Positions 8,980 to 16,932 of a stretch of 32,015 nucleotides of DNA are shown piece after piece. Each line of letters starts with the position of its first letter. Position 1 is the stretch's first letter. The position numbers and the translations under genes are program-made. The stretch is from positions 1 to 32,015 of the forward strand of contig NZ_JAEKEG010000043.1 of assembly GCF_016651255.1 (NCBI RefSeq), given 5' to 3'. This DNA is from Pseudomonas sp. TH10. Its GTDB lineage: Bacteria > Pseudomonadota > Gammaproteobacteria > Pseudomonadales > Pseudomonadaceae. The notes below the pieces were generated by a model that was not told the DNA's origin, did no database searches, and was given only the letters and a program-made list of their open reading frames with translations.

Positions 8980-11900
8980 TCAAAGCACTGCGGTTGCGCC
9001 TTCGGATTGCGTGAGCGAGTCGACCAACTGCGAGAGACCGGTACCGCCAGAACTCTTCACCAACACCCAATCGCCTTCGCGGAACCAGCGTGCGGCGTGC
9101 TCGGGCAACTTGTCCTTCAGGGCGTTGACGTCCTCGAACCACTCGATGCTCAACTGATCGCGCAGTTGCAAATACAGCGCATGCATCAGCGGTCCGCAGA
9201 GCAAAGTATGCCGTGGAGACGCTGCCAGCAGCTGCTCGGCCAGGTCAAGGTGATAGCGTTGGGTATCAGGGCCCAGTTCGAGCATATCCCCCAATACCGC
9301 CACCCGCTGATCGGGCAGCCCAGGCAGCTGCGCGAGCATGTTCAACGAGGCACCCATCGAACCTGGATTGGCGTTGTAGGCGTCATTGATCAACTGGTAG
9401 TCGCCGTTCCCACCGGTGATGGTCAGTGTGTTGCCACGGCCGTCAACTGCTTCGAATGTCTCCAGCGCAGCCAGTGCCTGCGCTGTTGGCAAACTCGGCG
9501 GCAACCATTGAACCCAGCACCGCCAGGGCGTTGAGCACCATGTGCTGGCCACGCGCGCGCAGCTTGAAATGCACTGGCGTACCGCGAAGGCTGGCATTGA
9601 CCTGCAAGTGCGAAGGCGTGGTCACACACTCGATCACCCGCAGGTCGGCTTGCGCATGCTCGCCGTAGCTGAGCACCGTCAATTGCGCCCGCGAGGCGGC
9701 ATCCGCAAACACCTGGTAATAAGGCATGTCATGGTTCAGCACCGCATGCCCGCCGGGTGCCATCGACTTGAAAATCGCGCTCTTCTTGCGGGCGAGGTTT
9801 TCCAGGGTGCCGTGGTATTCCAGGTGTGCCGGCGCCAGGCTGGTGACAACAGCGACGTGGGGACGAACCAGTTCGGAGTTGATGTGCATTCTGCCCACGG
9901 CCATTTCCAGGACCCAGAAACAGGCCGGGCCGGTCATGCTGGCCATGTTCCAGCCAATGCCTTGCGGCAGGTTGGCGTTGGCCTCGGTTTGCGCTACTGC
10001 TCCCAGCGGTTGAAGCGCATGGGCGAGCATGGCGACCACGGTAGTCTTGCCCGCGCTTCCAGTCACCCCGAACACCTGGCCGCCGAATGCTTGTCGGGCA
10101 TACCGTCCCAGTTGCAGCATGGCGTCGACCGTTTCCGGGATTTGCAGCACTGGCAGGCCGGTATCGAGATAGGGTGTCGGGTCGACACACACGAAAGCGG
10201 ACGGACGTTGTTGTGGCTCGGCTTTGGCCCATATTCGCGCCAACCGGGCTTCATTGGGACCGACACTCCTCGGGATGCGGTTCAACATGCGCTGGGGCTT
10301 GAAGTACGCCATGGTGGGGGCCAGTCCGCTGGCTCGCCAGTTTGCCGCTGGCGCTACCACCCAAGTGCCACCCGTGGCTTGCGCAACGCTTTCTGCGTCC
10401 CAGTGCCAACCGCCGATGCCATGTTGCCCACCCGACAGCACGTGCCGAACTCGTGGTGCGCCCGCGAGCAGGTAACTGTGATACGCAATCAGCCCGGAAA
10501 GGTAGTGTTCGACATCGTCGATACGCACGCGGAAGGCGTGGTGGCGGATGAAGAACGAGCCGACGATGCGTGCCGGGTTGCAAAAGAACATCGCCACTTC
10601 CGGCCAGAAGTAACCGTTCAACAAATGCCCGGCGCGGTGATGCAAGGCACGATAGAACGCCTGCAGATCGACCTCTTTGAGCAGATGGCACAGCGTGGGC
10701 AACTGCTCGATGCGCTGCAGCATTTCCTGTGCCGCCATCATCAACTCCAGCAGGGTCGGGAAGGTGGTGATCCGTTGCTGCACAAAGCCCAGGTAGTCGA
10801 TGAAGTTGTTCAGGCCGAAGCGAAAATATTTTTCCTCGGGCCGATAGCGGGTCAGCTCATTGACGCAGTAGCTCAGCCAGTGGTCGTGCTCGCGCCAGTG
10901 TTCCTTGGCGATGAAATAATCGAAGGCCCTTTCGACAATGTTCAGCCAGCGCGCATCGCCACTCAAGCCATAGAGACGCATCAGTCCGAAGGCCGCTTCA
11001 CCGTCGTAGTAGATAATCCGGAAAGGCGCTTTGACACTCAGGTCTGTGGCATGCAGGACGTGGTTGAAGCCCCCGGTCTGCGGGTCTTGCATCCAGGCAA
11101 TGCCGTTGGCCAGCGCCTCCAGCAGTGGCAGGTAGTCTCGGCTGCCGGTGACTTCGCTGTATTTCACCAGGGCCAACAGGCATACCGCATTGCCGCCCAG
11201 TTTGATTTCGTCGCCTACGTCCACCAGGAAGGCGGCGGTGCTGCCATCGGGCAGGGTGTAGGGCTTGATCAGCGTCAGGGTGAGGTAATCAAGGGCACGA
11301 TGTATGGAGGCTTCGAGTGCATCATCCCTGAGTAACGCCCAGGCTTCGACCATGGAGTAGGTCGTGCTGGCATGACGTAGGGCGTTGTAGTTCTGGATCG
11401 TACGATCGAAACAGGGGAACTGGCCGTAGACGAACTGCCCGCTGTCCTTGACCTGACGAGAGAGAAAGTCAGAGGCTGTCACTACCTTGTCCCGGATCTC
11501 ACCCGCATCCAGAACACCGGTTTTGCGTCGACCGACATCGAGCCCACTGCTGTTGAGCTCATGGGCGATACCGTCTTCGGCACAGAAGACCCCTTCGGTC
11601 TGGAACAGATAGACCGGGGTTTGAGGATGGGCTTGTGCATGTCGAGCGGCCGCGAGAGCCGCGGCATCGGCAAAACGCCTTTTTACGTAGACCGAAAAAT
11701 TACCCATGTTGAAACTGCTGAGAGGAACAGTGGGGCCGCCGTAGAGAATGGCGTTGGCATTGATTTCCTGTTCGGTGATCGCGGTTTTCAGGTCTTGGTC
11801 GAAGGCGATGCCGTGTCGGAAATAATTGCGCTTGTGGCGCTTGAGACGCTCCTGCAATTGCGTCCACGACAGGGTCGTCAGGTTGATTGCACGTTCTACC

Positions 11901-12151
11901 CTTAGCCATAGCCGCCCGGATGACTGTTCCTGCTCAGGTAGAGCCTGTAATTGAGGAAAATTTGATAGAGCGCTGCTCCACGCATCGTCGAAGGATTGGG
12001 CGGTGACGTGGAAAACCTTGGCCCGCTGCGTGCCGTTGCTTATCGCGAAAAATAATGTACAGGCCGCCCGGACGCCGTCGCTGGCAATGAGGCCTGCTTC
12101 CTGGACATTTAAAAGGTTGTAACAAGCGATTAACTGCTGTTTCAAAGACAT
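8980..12151 (-). CDS. Large fusion: probable helical-toroid domain plus MurF-like ligase (frameshifted)
   Basis: The protein is about 1,056 residues from the ATG at 12151; a TTG at 12175 is an alternative start. The C-terminal 400 or so residues are a Mur-type ATP-dependent ligase: P-loop GVTGSAGKTT (10040-10069), LEMAVGRMHI, HLEYHGTLENLARKKSAIF and a MurF-like INDAYNANPGSM...VLGDMLELGP. The N-terminal 600 residues are not MurF. Helical repeats with YDGEAAFGLMRLYGLSG, WLNIVERAFDYF and EHDHWLSYCVNEL suggest an (alpha/alpha) toroid of the glycosidase/epimerase/LanC-like type. The frame shifts by +1 near 9494-9503 (AAEF then PTAQALAALETFEAVDGR), so the gene as read ends early at 9443. Such a ligase would join an amino compound to a carboxylate using ATP. 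The substrate is unknown and no cell-wall genes are nearby. It lies downstream of a ribbon-helix-helix gene on the same strand. Confidence 0.8.
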
Positions 12152-12284
12152 AAGAAAATCCGTTATCGACGTCAAATGAACCAGGCTACTGGCAAGACAA
12201 GCGATATTCCGGGCGATAATCGAACTCTCGTAATGATCACCGACAGATGCCGTGCCATGCGTTAAACACTGCCCACTGCAAAGT

Positions 12285-12300
12285 TAGTACCTGCGTACTA
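12285..12300. promoter_or_regulatory. Inverted repeat, candidate operator of the RHH regulator
   Basis: TAGTAC (12285-12290) and GTACTA (12295-12300) form a perfect 6-bp inverted repeat with a CTGC spacer. It overlaps the stop codon of the ribbon-helix-helix gene and lies about 135 bases before the Mur-ligase ATG. RHH dimers commonly bind short inverted repeats near their own operons. The assignment is inferred from position only. Confidence 0.35.
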
Positions 12301-12498
12301 GCCAAGTGGCAAAGTGTCATCATCGGTTGGTTGCTCCGAAGAAAAACCGATCGACTGTTCAGACTCGTTCAGGTGATTTTTGATTAATTTCCTGAGGATT
12401 TGCGACACGGTTAAATCGACGGACTCAGACAGATCCTCTAATTTTTTTTTAGTTGGAAGGTCAATCAATATAGTTACGCGCGCGGTTTTCTTATGCAT
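12298..12498 (-). CDS. Small ribbon-helix-helix (Arc/CopG-type) DNA-binding protein
   Basis: The protein has 66 residues. Residues 6-45 fit the RHH fold: a basic beta strand (ARVTILIDLP), helix 1 (TKKKLEDLSESVD), a turn and helix 2 (TVSQILRKLIKNHLNES). An acidic, probably disordered tail follows. Proteins of this kind bind DNA as dimers and usually autoregulate their operon. AAGGA lies about eight bases before the ATG at 12498. No toxin partner is visible, and the next gene on the same strand (147 bases on) is the Mur-ligase fusion, which it may control. Base composition is AT-richer than in the flanking genes, which hints at later acquisition. Confidence 0.75.
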   Translation of the reverse strand: MHKKTARVTILIDLPTKKKLEDLSESVDLTVSQILRKLIKNHLNESEQSIGFSSEQPTDDDTLPLG

Positions 12499-13258
12499 TT
12501 GCGATCCTTGCCCTCCACCGCTGTCACTAATCCAGCAGTTGGCTCTCTAATACCTTATGAAATACAAGGCTTTAGATAACAGCTCCAAAGCTCTGTAGGA
12601 ACTCTAATTCAACTCATGACGTTTTTCTACTTTAGAAACGAAAAATCTCGTCGCCCTTTCATGCCCTGGTTGCTTGTTCCAGGAGAGGGTGGGCAAGCAA
12701 ACATTACAATACAGCACACATCGCATTATCATCGTATGAGACCGATGGAGACCATGCCGGGCACCCAGCAACCGGAAGTGCTACCCACGGCTAATGCTTT
12801 GGTGATAGCTATAATTTGTTTAAGTAAATTAGCTTCTGATGCGGGCAATCAGGGTAAGATTGCTCTTTTGTGGAGTAGACCTGAAAGCTGTACTTCATCC
12901 CGATTCATTGAAAAAGTAATGAAATAAGAGGCGATTTTACCTGGAAGGTATCTTTAGTCATGACGTTAACATCAATTCGTAACTTGTAAATTTTGTGGCA
13001 GCCCCGTCAAGGGCGCTCGCACTTCTGTGCGGGCAATGGCCGAGTATCCGCATATACCGGCCAAGCGTCGAACAGCTTCGGGATATGGCTTTGTCTGCCG
13101 ACTAGTTACTCTGCTTTTATCGGGCAGTAGTTATAGCGAGTTGCTGCACGATGCGCGTAGAAAAGAAAGCAGTGAAAAACAGAAATGGATAGTGCGCATC
13201 GCGTGCGGGTTATCGCCGTGGCTGTCCCCGGAAACCTCTGGCAAACCTGAAGCAAATA
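12499..13258. other. AT-richer intergenic stretch without a convincing gene
   Basis: This is the longest gap in the window. It must hold the promoter of the RHH gene near its left end, but I see no clear -35/-10 pair. Two open frames (12616-12927 and 13027-13293, both +) lack ribosome binding sites and recognisable motifs. The first contains a hydrophobic stretch ANALVIAIICL. There is a 7-bp inverted repeat TTGCTTG/CAAGCAA near 12670-12700 and a small CGCAC/GTGCG hairpin near 13018-13031. It may be the remnant of an inserted segment, or may carry an unrecognised small RNA. Confidence 0.4.
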
Positions 13259-13295
13259 AATCAACAAAGCCCTCGCAGCGAGGGCTTTGTTGATT
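13259..13295 (-). terminator. Strong hairpin terminator of the SDR operon
   Basis: A perfect 16-bp stem (13259-13274 with 13280-13295) closes a 5-base loop. On the - strand it is followed by T-rich sequence (TTTATTTG). It lies 23 bases beyond the SDR stop and ends the tautomerase-DsbA-SDR transcript. Confidence 0.85.
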
Positions 13296-13317
13296 CCAGG
13301 ATTCAGAAAAGCCGGTC

Positions 13318-14028
13318 TTAATGACCCGCGCTCTGCCCACCATCAACATGCAAAATCTCGCCAGTAACAAACTTGGCGCTGTCCAGATACACCACAGCCT
13401 GCGAAATATCATCGATCTCGCCCATGTGCCCCATCGGGTGCAGGCTCCCCAGCGCCGCATGAGTCTCCTCACCATGCATCGGCGTCTTGATGATGCCGGG
13501 CGAGACCGCATTCACCCGAATCCCGCGTTTGGCGTACTCGATGGCCAGGGATTTGGTAGCCGCGTTCAAGCCGCCTTTGGTCAACGACGCCAGTACCGAA
13601 GGCACGCCATCGATCGCATGATCGACCAGGCTGGTGGTGATGTTGACCACGTGCCCTTTGCCTTGCTTTTCCATCTCGGTGATGGCGAGTTGGGTGATGT
13701 AGAAGAAGCCATTGAGGTTCACCGACAGCACGGCGGCGTAATCTTCGGCGGTGTAGTCCGTGAACGGTTTGGCGACGAAGATCCCGGCGTTGTTGACCAG
13801 GGTGTCGATGCGGCCGAAACGGGCGATGGTTTCGCGGATGACTTGTTGAGCGACTTCAGGTTCGCCGATGTCGCCGGCCACGGTGAGGATGTCCGGATCG
13901 GTGGAGGCTTTGATCGACCGCGAAGTGGCAACCACCTGGTAGTCCAGATCACGGAAGGCTTTGACCATGCCGGCGCCGAGGCCTTGGGATGCGCCAGTAA
14001 TAACGATGACTTTTCTCGAATTGCTCAT
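13318..14028 (-). CDS. SDR-family oxidoreductase with Ala at the catalytic Tyr position
   Basis: The protein has 236 residues and a Rossmann fold: TGASQGLG (11-18) for the dinucleotide, a D-rich strand at 52-53, NNAG (79-82), Ser133 in NITTS, and PG near 175. The usual active-site YxxxK reads ASLTK (147-151), so Lys is kept but the catalytic Tyr is Ala. It may use another residue, have changed chemistry, or be a non-catalytic SDR. The sequence otherwise resembles common Pseudomonas SDRs annotated as 3-oxoacyl-ACP reductase-like or glucose dehydrogenase-like, so the annotation should stay generic. GAGG lies before the ATG. It is the last gene of a three-gene operon, 42 bases after the DsbA gene, and a strong terminator follows. 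Confidence 0.9.
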   Translation of the reverse strand: MSNSRKVIVITGASQGLGAGMVKAFRDLDYQVVATSRSIKASTDPDILTVAGDIGEPEVAQQVIRETIARFGRIDTLVNNAGIFVAKPFTDYTAEDYAAVLSVNLNGFFYITQLAITEMEKQGKGHVVNITTSLVDHAIDGVPSVLASLTKGGLNAATKSLAIEYAKRGIRVNAVSPGIIKTPMHGEETHAALGSLHPMGHMGEIDDISQAVVYLDSAKFVTGEILHVDGGQSAGH

Positions 14029-14070
14029 GATGAACCTCTACTCAGAAATGATGGTTTGAAAAGTAAGTAA

Positions 14071-14727
14071 TCAGGCTTCAGCGGGGGCGTTGGCCATTTG
14101 TCGCAACATCTGTTCGTAGTACTCGACCGACTGTGAACCGGACACCAGGTGACGACCGTTGAGGACCATGGCCGGCACCGAGTTGATGCCGTGCTGGCGG
14201 TAAAAACCTTCCAGCTCGCGCACTTCGCTGGCGAAGGCGCCGGACGTCAGTACTTCACGTGCTCCGTCCTCATCCAGCCCGGCTTCCACCGCGAGGCGCA
14301 CCAGGGTTTGCTGATCGCTGGGGTTCTGGCCCTCGGCGAAGTAGGCGCGCAGCAGGATCTTCTTCAGTGCGATTTGCCGCCCTTGCTGCAAGGCCCACAA
14401 CAGCAGGCGGTGTGCATCGAAGGTGTTGTAGAAGTGGCTGCGTTTCTCCAGGTCGAACTTGAAGCCGATGGCTTCGCCGCGAGCGATTTGCATGGCCTTG
14501 CCGGCGGCGACTTCCTCGGCGGTGCGGCCATATTTGCGCATCAGGTGCTCTACGGCTTTCTCGCCGGCTGCCGGCATGTCCGGGTTCAACTCGAAGGGTT
14601 TGTAGGTGAGCTGCACCGAGACTTCACCCGCCACATTCGCGATCGCTTGCTCCAGCGCCGTGGCACCCAAGGCGCACCAGGGGCACACCACGTCGGAGAC
14701 GAAATCGACGGTGACCGACGCGGTCAT
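14071..14727 (-). CDS. DsbA-family oxidoreductase, FrnE-like
   Basis: The protein has 218 residues and a thioredoxin-fold helical insertion as in DsbA/FrnE/HCCA isomerase proteins. The redox motif CPWC is at 15-18, and the cis-Pro region is GINSVPAMVLNGRHLVSG near the C-terminus. There is no signal peptide, so it is cytoplasmic, unlike true DsbA. FrnE-type proteins act as disulfide oxidoreductases or isomerases in stress or small-molecule metabolism; the substrate here is unknown. It overlaps the upstream tautomerase by 4 bases (ATGA), and both are probably co-transcribed with the SDR. Confidence 0.92.
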   Translation of the reverse strand: MTASVTVDFVSDVVCPWCALGATALEQAIANVAGEVSVQLTYKPFELNPDMPAAGEKAVEHLMRKYGRTAEEVAAGKAMQIARGEAIGFKFDLEKRSHFYNTFDAHRLLLWALQQGRQIALKKILLRAYFAEGQNPSDQQTLVRLAVEAGLDEDGAREVLTSGAFASEVRELEGFYRQHGINSVPAMVLNGRHLVSGSQSVEYYEQMLRQMANAPAEA

Positions 14728-14945
14728 GACTTGCCCTCCTCTTCGGCCAGTTGTTTTCGGTACGCAGTGGTGGTCATGCCGGCGTAGCCCCAGTTATCGG
14801 TGTCGACTTCCTCGATCACGATGTGGGTCAGGTCCGGGCGTTTATTGAGGACGCGTTCCAGGGTTTCAGTGATTTCGGCGATCACCTGAGCTTTCTGCTC
14901 TGGGGTAACGCCATCGCGGGTAATGCGAACGCTGACGAAAGGCAT
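14724..14945 (-). CDS. 4-oxalocrotonate tautomerase family protein
   Basis: The protein has 73 residues. Pro follows the initiator Met (MPFVSVRITRDGVTPEQK), and after Met removal it is the catalytic N-terminal proline of the tautomerase superfamily. The rest fits the beta-alpha-beta subunit (HIVIEEVDTDNWGYAG). It is a little longer than classical 62-residue 4-OT. It probably tautomerises an enol/keto substrate, which is not identifiable here. GGAG lies eight or nine bases upstream. It is the first gene of the operon with DsbA/FrnE and the SDR, a combination suggesting a small detoxification or redox unit. Confidence 0.9.
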   Translation of the reverse strand: MPFVSVRITRDGVTPEQKAQVIAEITETLERVLNKRPDLTHIVIEEVDTDNWGYAGMTTTAYRKQLAEEEGKS

Positions 14946-15081
14946 GAGGAATCTCCAGTGACCTGCCCTCGGAATGATGGGTAGGTGTTGGAGCTCAATG
15001 TAGGGAGTTGGGTGGAGGGGATAAAGATGGGGGCGGGAACATCATTAGTTACGTCAGGTAATCAATCATTTTCCACTTTTT

Positions 15082-15135
15082 GCGACACGTTATTGGAACG
15101 TGTCGCCGCCGACGACATGTTCGCGACACGTGTTC
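15082..15135. promoter_or_regulatory. 10-bp inverted repeat and related half-sites upstream of the tautomerase operon
   Basis: GCGACACGTT (15082-15091) and AACGTGTCGC (15097-15106) are perfect inverted repeats around ATTGG. A further half-site GCGACACGTGTT is at 15123-15134, and a weaker AGCGACATGACA lies near 15151. All are 137-220 bases upstream of the tautomerase start. There is no T-tract, so it looks like an operator for a dimeric regulator, or a folded leader, rather than a terminator. The regulator is unknown. Confidence 0.45.
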
Positions 15136-15193
15136 TCGAAATACGATTTCAGCGACATGACACCCTGCGGACAAAAACCCAACGCCCGGAAAT

Positions 15194-15217
15194 AAAAAAA
15201 CCCCGAACCAGTCGGGG
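15194..15217 (-). terminator. Intrinsic terminator of the OprD-family gene
   Basis: On the - strand CCCCGA and TCGGGG (15217-15201) form a 6-bp stem with a 5-base loop, followed by seven T (A run at 15194-15200). It lies 31 bases after the porin stop. The + strand side also ends in a T5 run, so it may work in both directions. Confidence 0.9.
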
Positions 15218-15248
15218 CTTTTTCACGTTTCTTAGACCGGATCGGGCA

Positions 15249-16553
15249 TCAGAAGATGTTGATCGGGTAATCCACGAATACACGCACTTCATTGCCGCCA
15301 ACGTTGTACTCGCTGGATTTCTGCGACACGCGCAGGATCGAGCTGCGCAGTTTCACGCTGAGGTCTTTGGCCGGACCACTTTGTACGACGTACTTGAACT
15401 GGTTGAAGATTTCGCGCTCGGTGCCACCGCTGCTGGTGGACGTGGTGATGTTGTCGCCACGCACGTAAGCGAAGTTGTAGCTCAGGCCCGGTACGCCGAA
15501 TGCGCCGAAGTCCAGGCCGTAGCCCAGTTGCCAGCTGCGTTCGTCTTCAGCGTTGAAGTCCGACCAGTAGGAGTTGGCCAGGTAGATGGTATTGCCACCG
15601 TCGCCGACACGGTTTTGATCTTTCTGATAGCCGCCGTAGGCGTAGCCCAGGTTGCTGTCGCCGGTGGAACGCTGGTGCGCCACGGTGAACGAGTGCGGGC
15701 CAGTGGCGAAGGTGGCTGCCAGGCTCCAGATCTTGTTGTCGTCGCCGGTCACACCGTTTTCGCGGACATAGGAGTTGTCCAGCTTGGTGCGATAACCGTT
15801 GAAGTCCAGGGTCAGCGACTGATCCTTGTTGAACGGCAACACGTAGTTGGCGTTCACGTATTGCTTCTTCAATACGTCTTCGACGTCGGAAGCGTACAGC
15901 GCGCCCTTGAAGTGTTCAGTGAACTGGTAGCTACCGCCCAACACGTTGATCGACTTCAGACCACCGCTGTCACGGCCTTCATCGCTCTTGCGCGATTCGG
16001 CGGTAAAACGGCCGGCATTCAGTTCCAGGCCCTTGATCTCTTTGGAAGTGATCAGAGTACCGGTGTAGCTTTCCGGCAGCAGGCGGGAGTTATCGTAGTT
16101 CAGCACCGGCAGTGCCGGCATCTGGTCACCGTAGGTCAGCACGGTGTTGGAGAAGCGGAATTTTACCGCTGCGCCAGCCTTGGCCAGATCGTTGGCGGCA
16201 TCGCCGTGCTCGCCTGCAACGTTGCCGTTGTCTTGCTTGAAGAAGTCGATACCACCCGCGCCGCTGCGGCCTTTGCCGCCATCCAGACGCAGTGCGTACA
16301 GACCGAAAGCATCCACACCGACACCGATGGTGCCTTGGGTGAAGCCCGACGAGAACGTACCGATGGCCGCTTGGCCCCATTCGGCTTTGTCGTCGTTACC
16401 ATCTTTGTAGTCACGATTGATGTAGGCATTGCGCAGCAGCACTTTGAGGCTGCTGTCTTCTTGAAAACCCTTGGATTCGGCCTGGTCGTTAGCCATGGCC
16501 TGTGTGGCGCTCAACATCCCCAGTGCGATCAGACTGATTCGCTTGTTCAACAT
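15249..16553 (-). CDS. OprD-family outer membrane porin
   Basis: The protein has 434 residues. The signal peptide MLNKRISLIALGMLSATQAMA is followed by mature NDQAESKGF. OprD-family features are an early SSLKVLLRNAYINRDYKD, WGQAAIGTFSSGFTQGTIGVGVDAFGLYALRLDGG, and many alternating amphipathic strands up to the C-terminal Phe needed for outer membrane insertion (YPINIF). It would form an 18-strand substrate-specific channel, typically for amino acids, peptides or aromatic and organic acids. The substrate cannot be read from sequence. AAGGA precedes the ATG by seven or eight bases. A terminator-like hairpin sits in the leader (16636-16670), and an intrinsic terminator follows the gene. Confidence 0.95.
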   Translation of the reverse strand: MLNKRISLIALGMLSATQAMANDQAESKGFQEDSSLKVLLRNAYINRDYKDGNDDKAEWGQAAIGTFSSGFTQGTIGVGVDAFGLYALRLDGGKGRSGAGGIDFFKQDNGNVAGEHGDAANDLAKAGAAVKFRFSNTVLTYGDQMPALPVLNYDNSRLLPESYTGTLITSKEIKGLELNAGRFTAESRKSDEGRDSGGLKSINVLGGSYQFTEHFKGALYASDVEDVLKKQYVNANYVLPFNKDQSLTLDFNGYRTKLDNSYVRENGVTGDDNKIWSLAATFATGPHSFTVAHQRSTGDSNLGYAYGGYQKDQNRVGDGGNTIYLANSYWSDFNAEDERSWQLGYGLDFGAFGVPGLSYNFAYVRGDNITTSTSSGGTEREIFNQFKYVVQSGPAKDLSVKLRSSILRVSQKSSEYNVGGNEVRVFVDYPINIF

Positions 16554-16635
16554 TTTGTTTTCCTTATTACGGGTTGAAACGCGCTGTGTCGAACGGCTGA
16601 AACGGCGCTATTGCACTCTTTTTTCACCCCGAAAC

Positions 16636-16670
16636 AAAAAGACCCGCCCACGACAAAGTCATGGCGGGCC
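16636..16670 (-). terminator. Terminator-like hairpin in the porin leader (possible attenuator)
   Basis: On the - strand a 13-bp stem with one bulged G (16670-16641, AAA/TTT loop at 16655-16657) is followed by TTTTTG. It stands about 83 bases before the porin start codon. No gene on the - strand lies between it and the divergent receptor gene, so it either attenuates porin transcription or ends a short leader RNA. Confidence 0.55.
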
Positions 16671-16838
16671 TTCTTATTATTTTGAGTCATGGCGGTTAGC
16701 CACAGGCGTTGGGCCGAATCGTAGCCGCGCCCTGAACAATGTGTCAATTTCAAGAATCGTCTTTAAATAGGCGAAAATCGTCTAAGGAATCATCAATGTA
16801 ATGTTTCCGACATGATTAGTAACAATCGAACCAGGGTA

Positions 16839-16880
16839 CTTTTCAGGAATAATTATCGAAAGTAAATAGCACGCATTATC
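16839..16880 (+). promoter_or_regulatory. Two candidate Fur sites upstream of the TonB receptor
   Basis: Compared by eye with the 19-base GATAAT-type Fur consensus, 16862-16880 matches at 12 of 19 positions (ending GCATTATC) and 16839-16857 at 11 of 19 (ending AATTATC). They lie 52-94 bases before the receptor ATG. Iron repression would fit a siderophore receptor. The matches are imperfect. Confidence 0.4.
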
Positions 16881-16932
16881 ATTCGCGCCGTTTTAGCCAC
16901 ATCCCAAAAATCCTACGGACGCGCCCTCCAAA

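Noticed and set aside
9542..11335. 597-residue open frame antisense to the Mur-ligase fusion
   Set aside because: High-GC antisense shadow, rich in Gln, Arg and His, without motifs.
12240..12256. TGGCACG resembling a sigma-54 -24 element on the - strand before the Mur-ligase gene
   Set aside because: The -12 half (CTGTC) lacks the required GC at the fixed distance.
12616..12927. 103-residue frame in the AT-richer gap
   Set aside because: No ribosome binding site, no motif and no plausible partner. Noted in the gap entry but not called as a gene.
12596..12945. Several GGA motifs suggesting an RsmY/Z-type small RNA
   Set aside because: About six GGA in 350 bases is close to chance, and they are not arranged in hairpin loops.
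14985..16577. 530-residue open frame antisense to the porin
   Set aside because: It overlaps the porin completely and has no ribosome binding site or known motif. The porin strand has a signal peptide and the family sequence.
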